A DNA stretch of 61,971 bases, taken from contig NZ_NHOU01000022.1 in the NCBI RefSeq assembly GCF_002179555.1, forward strand, positions 1-61,971, in the 5' to 3' direction. The notes below the pieces were generated by a model. That model saw only the letters and a list, made by a program, of their open reading frames with translations. It was not told the origin of the DNA and searched no databases. This stretch comes from Salinicola salarius (GTDB lineage: Bacteria; Pseudomonadota; Gammaproteobacteria; Pseudomonadales; Halomonadaceae). The translations under genes and the position numbers were made by a program. Below, piece by piece: positions 26,540 through 34,224 of this stretch (the stretch's first letter is position 1; the number at the start of each line of letters is the position of its first letter).

Positions 26540-27037
26540 TCAATCAGCGCTTAGCTTGCGCACCTGATTGAGGTTTTCCATCGTCGTCAGACACGCCTCG
26601 GCCGCTTCGCGCCCCTTGGTCAGGAAGTGCTGCCGGAAGAAGGTTGCATGCGCCTCGTGCTCGTGGAAGTGATGCGGCGTGAGCACGGCGGAGAGCACCG
26701 GCACTTCCTGCTCGAGCTGCAGCGACATCAGCGCGTCGATCACCGCGGTGGAGACGAAGTCGTGGCGATAGATGCCGCCGTCGACGACGAACCCGGAGGC
26801 GACGATGGCGGCGTAACGGCCACTCTTGGCCAGTAGCTTGGCATGCAGCGGGATCTCGAACACGCCGGGAACGGTGAAGGTATCGACCTGTTCCACGGAG
26901 AAACCGCGCTCGGCGACGGCATCCAGGAAAGCGCTGTGACAGTTGCCGACGATATCGCCGTGCCAGTCGGCGCGGATGAAGGCGATGCGTTGCGACAGCG
27001 TCTGGGAGGAGAGCTGCGGCGGATAGGGCTGATTCAT
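26540..27037 (-). CDS. ribH2: 6,7-dimethyl-8-ribityllumazine synthase, RibH2 type
   Basis: Riboflavin synthesis enzyme of 165 aa that condenses 5-amino-6-ribitylaminouracil with dihydroxybutanone phosphate. Visible are IRADWHGDIVGNC at the start, the VPGVFEIPLHAKLLA segment and the catalytic-histidine loop VVDGGIYRHDFVSTAV. The ending HFHEHEAHATFFRQHFLTKGREAAEACLT marks the RibH2 group (Brucella type) rather than the usual RibH. It has its own FMN riboswitch 170 bp upstream. It is not with ribD, ribE or ribBA, so it is probably a second lumazine synthase. Confidence 0.9.
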   Translation of the reverse strand: MNQPYPPQLSSQTLSQRIAFIRADWHGDIVGNCHSAFLDAVAERGFSVEQVDTFTVPGVFEIPLHAKLLAKSGRYAAIVASGFVVDGGIYRHDFVSTAVIDALMSLQLEQEVPVLSAVLTPHHFHEHEAHATFFRQHFLTKGREAAEACLTTMENLNQVRKLSAD

Positions 27038-27205
27038 GGTCTTTTCCTATTCAGATGACCGAGGTCACGTTAACCAGAATCAGGGCTGCGGATCCGCTTG
27101 GGGTCGGAGCTGGCGGGTAACAGCGTCGATCAATGGTGAAACATCGATAGCGACGGGTGAACCGGCCGGATCGTCATTAGGTTTTCAAATCCTAGCAAGG
27201 GGAAC

Positions 27206-27511
27206 CGTTCTCTTTCATCCGGACTATGACCGTCGGCTTCGGAATTGCACCGAATCTGCTGACCCCGCCGCCGTAGACGCTGGCTAAATGTCTGCGCGAT
27301 CGAATCGCTACGTTACGCGGTGCTCGAAAACTCGGCTAACAACTCGTTATGCCTCGTCTTCTGCGCGCCGGGCGCCTTGCGCTTCGATCTGCTCGTCGAT
27401 TTATCCAGCGCCTCCGGAAAATTAGGCAGGCGCTCGCGGGCTGAGAGGCTGGCGTGTCTTTTCACGCTGCATCATTACCGCCGGTGGGGACTTTCACCCC
27501 GCCCTGAGAAC
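27206..27511 (-). promoter_or_regulatory. FMN riboswitch (RFN element)
   Basis: Read on the minus strand, the conserved parts come in order. From 27511: TTCTCAGGGC GGGGTGAAAGTCCCC ACCGGCGGTAATGATG, then AGCCCGCGAGCG. After a variable arm come GGTCAGCAGATTCGGTG, CAATTCCGAAGCCGACGGT and CATAGTCCGGATGAAAGAGAA, ending near 27206. These are the six-helix FMN aptamer segments. The variable arm (about 27270-27425) is some 155 nt, so the whole element is about 305 nt, roughly double the usual size. FMN binding is expected to lower ribH2 expression. No classical terminator is obvious in the 168 nt before ribH2, so translational control is likely. Confidence 0.92.
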
Positions 27512-27651
27512 CGATTGCGGCGAACCGCAATCCGCCGATAGTCTACGCCGTTCCTGGCCCGCGAGAAAGCCGGAGTCGAGGGCGCTTGTGGTATCGTGAG
27601 GCGGCCAAGCCGAGCCGGATTCGACCTTTCAGAATTCGATTTTCTCAAAAC

Positions 27652-28650
27652 ATGGAAGCGTGCATGAACGAGCGCAACGAAAACGCCGATATTGCCCTGA
27701 TGACGGAAATTGCCACCCTCTATTACACCGAGGGGGAAACGCAGGAGGTCATCGCCAATCGGCTGGGGATCTCTCGCGTCAAGGCAGGGCGGTTGCTCAA
27801 GCGCGCGCAGGCCGAGGGGATCGTCGACGTTCGGGTGCGCCAGCACCCGGCGGTCAGCGCGGAAATCGAGCAGGCGCTCAAGCGGCGTTTCGGCATCAAG
27901 CGCGCCTTGATTGCCCTCGATCACGCCGATGCCGACGTCCAGCGGGCCAACGTGGCTAGCCTGGTGGCCGACCATCTCTCGCGGCAGTTGAGCGACGGGG
28001 CGATCGTCGCCGTCGGCATGGGTCGCAACGTCGGCGCGGTGGCGGACAACGTGTTCGAGCAGGGCCAACGCCAGTGTTCCTTCGTCTGCGCCATCGGGGG
28101 ATCTGTGCGGGCCGGGGAGTACATGAACCCGGACCATATCTGTCGGCGCCTGGCGATCAAGTTCGGCGGTGACAGCGAGACGCTCTATGCCCCGGCCCTG
28201 GTGCAGAATCTCGAGCTGCGCGATGCGATGTACGAAAATCCGACCATTCGCCAGACGCTGGACCGCGCCCGGCGCGCCGATCTCGCCCTGATCGGCATCG
28301 GCGATCTCAGCGAGAACAGCAACATGGTTCGGATGGGCTGGTTCACGCCGCAGGAGACCGCCGAGGCGCGGCTTTCCGGTACCGTCGGCGACATGATGGG
28401 TTACGACTTCATCGATATCTACGGCCGCCCGTCGCTGACGCCGATGCAGGGCCGCGTGATCGGCCTGACGATCACCGATCTGGCGCGGATCCCCGATGTC
28501 ATCGCCATCGCCGCCGAGAACACCAAGGCGGCCGGCATTCTCGGGGCGCTGCGTACCGGCGTGATCGATACGCTGGCGACCAGCGTCACCAATGCGCACA
28601 CGATTCTGCGCCTGGATGAAGCGACACGGGTCGATGACGAGCCTAATTAA
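27652..28650 (+). CDS. SorC-family sugar-responsive transcriptional regulator
   Basis: Regulator of 332 aa. The N-terminal helix-turn-helix is ATLYYTEGETQEVIANRLGISRVKAGRLLKRA. A large sugar-phosphate-binding domain follows, with VAVGMGRNVGAVADNV, the LIGIGDLSENSNMVRMGW segment and VGDMMGYDFIDIYGRP, all typical of the SorC/DeoR group that binds phosphorylated sugars or polyols. Start at 27652 (MEACMNE) or 27664 (MNERNE). It stands alone between the ribH2 riboswitch and an insertion remnant. The Brucella erythritol repressor EryD belongs to this family, so control of the tetritol genes 18 kb downstream is possible but unproven. Confidence 0.82.
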   Translation: MEACMNERNENADIALMTEIATLYYTEGETQEVIANRLGISRVKAGRLLKRAQAEGIVDVRVRQHPAVSAEIEQALKRRFGIKRALIALDHADADVQRANVASLVADHLSRQLSDGAIVAVGMGRNVGAVADNVFEQGQRQCSFVCAIGGSVRAGEYMNPDHICRRLAIKFGGDSETLYAPALVQNLELRDAMYENPTIRQTLDRARRADLALIGIGDLSENSNMVRMGWFTPQETAEARLSGTVGDMMGYDFIDIYGRPSLTPMQGRVIGLTITDLARIPDVIAIAAENTKAAGILGALRTGVIDTLATSVTNAHTILRLDEATRVDDEPN

Positions 28651-28671
28651 CGTCGCCAGTCCCTAACAAGT

Positions 28672-28681
28672 CGCAGCAAGC
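28672..28681 (+). repeat. Left 10-bp target-site duplication of the ISAs1-type element
   Basis: CGCAGCAAGC at 28672-28681 touches the left end of the element. An identical copy at 29616-29625 touches its right end. Ten bases is within the usual range for ISAs1-family elements. Confidence 0.85.
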
Positions 28682-29615
28682 CAGGGCGATCGCACGTCGG
28701 TAATCGATCGCATTTGAAGGATTGCGTGTGAGCCGGTATAGCTGGGCATTTGGTCAGAGTTCCCTCATGCCCCAGTCCTCACACCCCATCATGGGTGTTT
28801 TCGTTGCCGTCACCGATCCCCGCCAGTCCAGCAAGGTTCATCATTCCTTGTCGGACGTGCTGACCATGGCGGCCTGCGGCATCCTGGTTGGCGCTGACAC
28901 GTTCGAGGAGATCGAACTCTGGGCCAGGGGGAAGCTGTCCTGGCTGCGGCAGTACCTTACCTTGCCCAATGGGATTCCCTCGCACGATACCTTTGCGCGC
29001 CTCTTAGGGCTGATGAGCCCAGCAGAGTTCGAAGCTGCCTTCCGACACTGGGTCGAAAGCGTACTGCCTGGCGTCTCGCCGCAGGTGGTGGCGCTGGACG
29101 ACAAGACCAGCCGGCGATCGGCCAAGGCCTGTGAAGGACAACCAGCCACAACTCAGGGAGGCCATGGAAGACTTCTTCGACACCTTCCTGTCGGAGCCAC
29201 CCGAGAGAACGTCTCATCAGGTCAGTGAAATCGTCAACAAAGATCACGGGCGGCGGCGCTGCCATGTCTTTGAGGCGCGGGAATGCCCGACTCGCTGGCC
29301 AGACCTATATCCGTAGCCTGGCTCCCGATGCAGAGCGGTTGGCCAGGGCGGTGCGTCAGCTCTAGGGCATCGAGAACCGGATGCACTGGTGCCTGGATGT
29401 GGCCTTTGCCGATGACTAGATGCGAGCACGGATGGCCCACGCGGCGCATAACTTGGCCAACTTCAAGCGCCTGATGCTTAACCTGATTCGGCTGGATGCG
29501 GTGAAGCGCAAGGGCAGCTTCAAGACCCAGCGGATCATTGCGGCGACATCGGATGACTACCGCGCCCACCTACTCGGGATTGAATGAGAATGGATCGCTA
29601 CGTGCGATCGCCTTG
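28682..29615 (+). mobile_element. Decayed ISAs1-family insertion sequence
   Basis: Ends are inverted repeats with one mismatch: left CAGGGCGATCGCACGT (28682-28697) and right, read inward, CAAGGCGATCGCACGT (29600-29615). A 10-bp duplication flanks both. The element is 934 bp where complete ISAs1 elements are around 1.2-1.3 kb, which fits an internal deletion of some 250-300 bp in the transposase gene. It sits between the SorC regulator and the inositol operon and does not interrupt a recognisable gene. Confidence 0.9.
28767..29584 (+). pseudogene. ISAs1-family transposase, broken
   Basis: The N-terminal 120 residues are intact (VTDPRQSSKVHHSLSDVL, GILVGADTFEEIELWA, VVALDDKTSRRS, the first acidic-residue region). 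At about 29130 the frame jumps straight to KDNQPQLREAMEDFF, so the central part (VSAFAT to VLALKGN in relatives) is deleted. Frame changes and two in-frame TAG codons (29363-29365 and 29417-29419) follow. The C-terminal part is recognisable as GIENRMHWCLDVAF and MAHAAHNLANFKRLMLNLIR. It cannot make a working transposase. Confidence 0.88.
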
Positions 29616-29625
29616 CGCAGCAAGC
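29616..29625 (+). repeat. Right 10-bp target-site duplication of the ISAs1-type element
   Basis: CGCAGCAAGC, identical to the copy at 28672-28681 on the other side of the element. Confidence 0.85.
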
Positions 29626-29765
29626 CGAGTGGATAAAGAGTCATTACTGTGGCTCGACTCCGGTCATCTCTGATTGCCAAGAAATACCTGCCCGAAGCCT
29701 AATAGGTGTCCGGCATCAGTAGACAGCTACAGCAGCTCATTATTGGCGCGAAGAGCATGGGAGAG

Positions 29766-29791
29766 CCGACACCGCGTTACGGCGGTGTCGG
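29766..29791 (-). terminator. Hairpin after the inositol operon
   Basis: Perfect 10-bp arms CCGACACCGC (29766-29775) and GCGGTGTCGG (29782-29791) with loop GTTACG, about 50 bp beyond the end of the methylmalonate-semialdehyde dehydrogenase gene. No strong T run follows on the minus strand, so its role as terminator is likely but not certain. Confidence 0.6.
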
Positions 29792-29840
29792 TGACAGCTA
29801 GTATAGGAAGAGGCTGTCGAGCCGTTGATAAGCTGGGATG

Positions 29841-31343
29841 TCAATGCGTCGGCATCGTGAAGTGGCTGGTCTCTTCGCGAATACCGCTGGGCCAGCGCTG
29901 GGTGATGGTCTTCATGCGCGTATAGAAGCGCACCCCGTCGCTGCCATGCATGTGCAGCGGACCGAACAGCGAACGCTTCCAGCCGCCGAAGCTATGGAAG
30001 GCCATGGGTACCGGGATCGGCACGTTGACGCCGACCATGCCCACCTGGATCTGCTCGCAGTACTGGCGTGCGGCATCGCCATCACGGGTGAATATCGCCG
30101 TACCGTTGCCGAACTCGTGAGCGTTGATCATCGACACGGCTTCGTCGAAGCTGCCTGCGCGGGCGATGGCCAGTACCGGCCCGAAGATTTCCTCGGCATG
30201 GATGCGCATGTCCGGCTTGACGTGATCGAACAGCGTGCCGCCGATGAAATAGCCGTTGCCGGCCTCCTTGACGACCGTCTCGCGGCCGTCGACGACCAGC
30301 TCGGCGCCTTCCTCGACACCGGTGGCGATATAGTCCTTGACCTTTTCCCGATGCTGGCAGGTAACCAGCGGGCCCATGTCGTTGTCCGGTCCATCGACCA
30401 GCCCGGGGCCGACGCGCAGGGTGTCGAGTTTGGCGATCAGTTTTTCGCGTAGGCGGCTGGCGGTTTCCTCGCCGACCGGCACGGCCACTGAAATCGCCAT
30501 GCAGCGTTCACCCGCTGAACCGTAGGCCGCGCCCATCAGGGCGTCCACGGCCTGGTCGAGGTCGGCATCGGGCATGATCACCATGTGATTCTTGGCGCCG
30601 CCCAGGGCCTGGACACGCTTGCCATGGCTCGAGGCAGTGGCATAGATGTATTCAGCGATCGGTGTGGAACCGACGAAACTTACCGCCTGGACGCGCTGGT
30701 CGGTGAGCAGCACGTCGACGGCTTCTTTATCCCCGTTGACCACGTTGAACACGCCATCGGGCAGGCCGGCCTCGCTGAGCAGTTCGGCCAGGCGCATCGG
30801 TGTGGACGGGTCCTTCTCCGAGGGTTTCATGACGAAGGTGTTGCCACAGGCCAGAGCGATGGGGAACATCCACATCGGCACCATCGCCGGGAAGTTGAAC
30901 GGCGAGATGCCGGCGCACACGCCCAACGGCTGCATCATGGAATAGCTGTCGACGCCGGTGCCGACGTTCATCGAATGCTCGCCCTTCTGCAGGTGCGGGA
31001 TGCCGCAGGCAAACTCCACCACCTCCAGGCCGCGGGTCACCTCGCCCTTGGCGTCGGAGAACACCTTGCCGTGCTCGCGGGTGATCAGCCGCGCCAGCTC
31101 ATCCGTATGCTCCTCGACCAGCGCCTTGAATTTGAACAGGATGCGCGCTCGCTTGAGCGGCGACACTTTCGACCAGCCGGCGAACGCATTGTCTGCGACA
31201 GCGACTGCCTTGCGGGTTTCGTCGGCGGAGGCCAGGGCGACCTGCGCGCTCTGTTCTCCGGTGGCGGGGTTGTAGACCGGGGCGAAGCGCTCGCTGCGAC
31301 CGGTCACGATCGTGCCGTTAAGATAGTGATCAATCTGGTTCAT
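29841..31343 (-). CDS. iolA: Methylmalonate-semialdehyde dehydrogenase (CoA-acylating)
   Basis: Aldehyde dehydrogenase superfamily enzyme of 500 aa that converts malonate semialdehyde to acetyl-CoA and CO2 with CoA and NAD, the last step of inositol breakdown; it also acts on methylmalonate semialdehyde (MmsA). Marks are [50 protein letters not shown] and the catalytic cysteine in [11 protein letters not shown]. MmsA-type [17 protein letters not shown] lies near the end. Start 31343 (MNQIDHY). Last gene of the minus-strand operon. An MmsA of valine metabolism would look the same; the context decides. Confidence 0.9.
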   Translation of the reverse strand: MNQIDHYLNGTIVTGRSERFAPVYNPATGEQSAQVALASADETRKAVAVADNAFAGWSKVSPLKRARILFKFKALVEEHTDELARLITREHGKVFSDAKGEVTRGLEVVEFACGIPHLQKGEHSMNVGTGVDSYSMMQPLGVCAGISPFNFPAMVPMWMFPIALACGNTFVMKPSEKDPSTPMRLAELLSEAGLPDGVFNVVNGDKEAVDVLLTDQRVQAVSFVGSTPIAEYIYATASSHGKRVQALGGAKNHMVIMPDADLDQAVDALMGAAYGSAGERCMAISVAVPVGEETASRLREKLIAKLDTLRVGPGLVDGPDNDMGPLVTCQHREKVKDYIATGVEEGAELVVDGRETVVKEAGNGYFIGGTLFDHVKPDMRIHAEEIFGPVLAIARAGSFDEAVSMINAHEFGNGTAIFTRDGDAARQYCEQIQVGMVGVNVPIPVPMAFHSFGGWKRSLFGPLHMHGSDGVRFYTRMKTITQRWPSGIREETSHFTMPTH

Positions 31344-31397
31344 GCGTGTGCCTTCTGATTCGTGTGTGAGCGAAGGGAGAGAGATTGACATTCTCGA

Positions 31398-32297
31398 TTA
31401 CTCTACGACGGTGAAGCCCGCCTGCTCGGCCAGCAAACGCAGGTTGCGGTAACCCATGCGCGCGTAGGTCAGCGGATGGGCGACTTCCGGGTCCTGCTCG
31501 GCCTCGACCACCAGCCAGCCCTGATAGCCGGCTTCGCTGAGGTGCTTGAGCGTGGGCAGAAACTCGACGTTGCCGTCGCCGGGAACGGTGAACAGGCCGT
31601 CGAGCACGCCGTCGAGGAAGCTCTTGTCGCGATTGCGGACGTCCTCGAGCACCGGGAAGCGGATATCCTTGCAGTGCACGTGCTTGATGCGCGAGGCGTA
31701 GTGCTGGGCAATGACCAGCGGATCGCCACCGGCGCCCACCAGGTGACCCAGGTCGAGCAGCAGGCCCACCGAGTCGCGGGTGCTGTCCATCAGCCTTTCC
31801 ACGTCGGCCTGGCTTTCCACCACCGTGCCGAGGTGGTGATGGTAGGCCATGTGCACGCCCTGTTCCCTGAGGTAATCGCCGACGATGTTGAGGCCTTCGG
31901 TGAGGCGCTGCCACTCGGCCTCGCTGAGATGGGGGCGCTGTGATAACGGGTAGGACTGATCGCCGTGCACACAATGCGTGACCTCGCAGAACACCATGAC
32001 CTGGGCGCCGCACTGCTTGAGCAGATCCAGGTGATCCTTGACGGCCTCGATCTCCTCCTCGGGGCTGCGTTCCAGTAGTTGGCTGGAGTACCAGCCCGAT
32101 ACCAGCGAAAGGTCATGCTCACCGAGAACTTTGGAGAGGGCATCCGGTGTACGGGGAAACTTGTTGCCCAGCTCGAAGCCGGTAAAGCCGGCTTCCCGAC
32201 CCTCGGTAAGACAGACGTCCAGAGGAGTGTCGGCGCCCAGACTGGGCATGTCGTCGTTGGTCCAGGTCAGTGGATTGATGCCGAGACGTACGCTCAT
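31398..32297 (-). CDS. iolE: Myo-inosose-2 dehydratase
   Basis: Xylose-isomerase-like TIM-barrel enzyme of 299 aa. It removes water from 2-keto-myo-inositol to give the trihydroxycyclohexanedione. Typical IolE parts are LGINPLTWTNDDMPSLG at the N-terminus, FELGNKFPRTPDAL, MVFCEVTHCVHGD, MAYHHHLGTVVE and LLDLGHLVGAGGDP with VHCKDIR, which supply metal ligands. Start 32297. It follows iolD with 79 bp between them. Confidence 0.93.
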   Translation of the reverse strand: MSVRLGINPLTWTNDDMPSLGADTPLDVCLTEGREAGFTGFELGNKFPRTPDALSKVLGEHDLSLVSGWYSSQLLERSPEEEIEAVKDHLDLLKQCGAQVMVFCEVTHCVHGDQSYPLSQRPHLSEAEWQRLTEGLNIVGDYLREQGVHMAYHHHLGTVVESQADVERLMDSTRDSVGLLLDLGHLVGAGGDPLVIAQHYASRIKHVHCKDIRFPVLEDVRNRDKSFLDGVLDGLFTVPGDGNVEFLPTLKHLSEAGYQGWLVVEAEQDPEVAHPLTYARMGYRNLRLLAEQAGFTVVE

Positions 32298-32376
32298 GAT
32301 CGTGCCCCCTTGCATGCCGTTGTCGTAGCGGCATGGCGTCGAAGTGAATGGCTTGGATTTGTTCATTGCCAGGCCG

Positions 32377-34224
32377 TTAGCGATGCTGACGGCTCTTGGC
32401 TTCCAGGTAGTGTCGGTAGGCTTGCTGCACCTGGGGCCGCTGGGAAACCTCCGGCACTGCCACGTCCCACCAGGCGCCGCCCTGTTCGGTGCTCGGCAGC
32501 GGGTCGGTGTCGAGGGCGATGACATAGGTCGAGTCAGCCGCGCGAGCACGCTCCAGGGCCGCCTCCAGTTCGGCAATGCCGGCGACCGATTCGGCCTGGC
32601 AGCCCAGCGAACGGGCATGCGCGGCGAAATCGATCTTGGGCGCCCCGTCGGGTACCGTGCGGCAATCCTCGAGCAGGTTGTTGAAGCCGGCGCCGCCGGT
32701 GGCGTGCTGCAGGCGGTTGATGCAGCCGAAACCGCGGTTGTCGAGCACTACCACGATCAGCTTGTGACCGAGCATCACCGAGGTGGCGAGTTCCGAGTTG
32801 TGCATCAGGTAGCTGCCGTCGCCGACCATCACGAGCACCTCGCGCTCAGGGCGGGCCATTTTCACGCCCAGCCCACCGGCGATCTCGTAACCCATGCACG
32901 AGAAGCCGTACTCGACGTGGTAACTGCCGGGCCCCGAGCATTGCCACAGCTTGTGCAATTCGCCGGGCAGGCCGCCGGCGGCACACACCACGGTACTGTC
33001 GGCGCCGGCCTGGCGATTGACCGCGCCGATCACCTCGGCGTCGCTGGGCAGTCGCTCGCCGCGGTCGGCCGTCACCGCTTCGACGATCTGCTGCCAGTCG
33101 CGCTTGAGACCGTCGGCGAGCTCACGCCAGTCCCCGGCGACTTGCCACTGAGCGAGCCCTTCGTCGAGGCGCTCGAGGCCGATCCGGGCATCGCAGGTCA
33201 GCGGCAGTGCGTCGTGCTTGTGGCTGTCGAAGCGACCTACATTGAGCGCGACCAGGACAAGCCCATCGCGCTCGAACAGGGCCCTTGAGCCGCTGGTGAA
33301 ATCCTGCAAGCGGGTGCCGACGGCGAGGATCAGGTCAGCCTCCTCGGCCAGGCGGTTGGCGGCATGGCTGCCGGTAACGCCGATGGCGCCAACATTGCAG
33401 GGGTGGCGGTCGGACAGCGCGCCCTTGCCGGCCTGGGTCTCGGCGACCGGGATGCCGTACTGGCTGGCGAAGCGCCCCAGCGTGTCGCAGGCGTCGGCGT
33501 AATGCACGCCACCGCCGGCGATTATCAGTGGCTTGCGTGCGTGTTGCAGGGCGCTCAGCGCCGTGTCCAGCTCATGGAGATCCGGCTGCGGCCGGCGGAT
33601 GCGATGCACGTGCGGGGCGAAGAACGACGCAGGATAGTCGTAGCCGAAGGTCTGCACGTCCTGCGGCAGCGACAGCGTCACCGGGCCGCAGTCCACCGGA
33701 TCGAGCAGGGTGGCGATGGCCTGGGGCAGGCTGGCCAGCAGCTGCTCGGGGCGCATGATGCGATCGAAATAGCGCGATACCGGGCGGAAGCAGTCATTGA
33801 CGGTGACGGTGGGGTCGCCGAAGTTCTCGAGCTGCTGCAGCACCGGGTCGGGAGCGCGCGAGGCGAAGGTGTCGCCGGGCAGCAGCAGGACCGGCAGGCG
33901 ATTGGCATGGGCCAGTGCGGCGGCGGTGACCATATTGGCGGCGCCGGGGCCGATCGACGACGTCGCGGCCATCAGGCGGCGCCGGCCATTGGCCTTGGCG
34001 AAGGCGATCGCGGCATGCGCCATGGTCTGTTCGTTGTGCGCGCGCAGCGTCGGCAGTTCCTGGCGGGCATGGTAGAGCGCCTCGCCGAGGCCGGCGACGT
34101 TGCCGTGGCCGAAGATCGCGAACACGCCCTCGAAGAGCGGGAGCTCCTGCCCCTCGATCTCGATGCGCTGGGCGGCAAGATAGCGGACCAGCGCCTGGGC
34201 CATGGTCAGGCGAGTGGTATTCAT
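32377..34224 (-). CDS. iolD: 3D-(3,5/4)-trihydroxycyclohexane-1,2-dione hydrolase
   Basis: ThDP-dependent enzyme of 615 aa that opens the ring of trihydroxycyclohexanedione to 5-deoxyglucuronate. Visible are FAIFGHGNVAGLGEAL and the N-terminal cofactor glutamate in AHNEQTMAHAA. SSIGPGAANMVTAAA follows, and the C-terminal ThDP motif MVGDGSYLMHNSELATSVMLG fits the GDG-N pattern. The gene overlaps the end of iolC by 4 bp, so the two are translated together. Confidence 0.94.
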   Translation of the reverse strand: MNTTRLTMAQALVRYLAAQRIEIEGQELPLFEGVFAIFGHGNVAGLGEALYHARQELPTLRAHNEQTMAHAAIAFAKANGRRRLMAATSSIGPGAANMVTAAALAHANRLPVLLLPGDTFASRAPDPVLQQLENFGDPTVTVNDCFRPVSRYFDRIMRPEQLLASLPQAIATLLDPVDCGPVTLSLPQDVQTFGYDYPASFFAPHVHRIRRPQPDLHELDTALSALQHARKPLIIAGGGVHYADACDTLGRFASQYGIPVAETQAGKGALSDRHPCNVGAIGVTGSHAANRLAEEADLILAVGTRLQDFTSGSRALFERDGLVLVALNVGRFDSHKHDALPLTCDARIGLERLDEGLAQWQVAGDWRELADGLKRDWQQIVEAVTADRGERLPSDAEVIGAVNRQAGADSTVVCAAGGLPGELHKLWQCSGPGSYHVEYGFSCMGYEIAGGLGVKMARPEREVLVMVGDGSYLMHNSELATSVMLGHKLIVVVLDNRGFGCINRLQHATGGAGFNNLLEDCRTVPDGAPKIDFAAHARSLGCQAESVAGIAELEAALERARAADSTYVIALDTDPLPSTEQGGAWWDVAVPEVSQRPQVQQAYRHYLEAKSRQHR

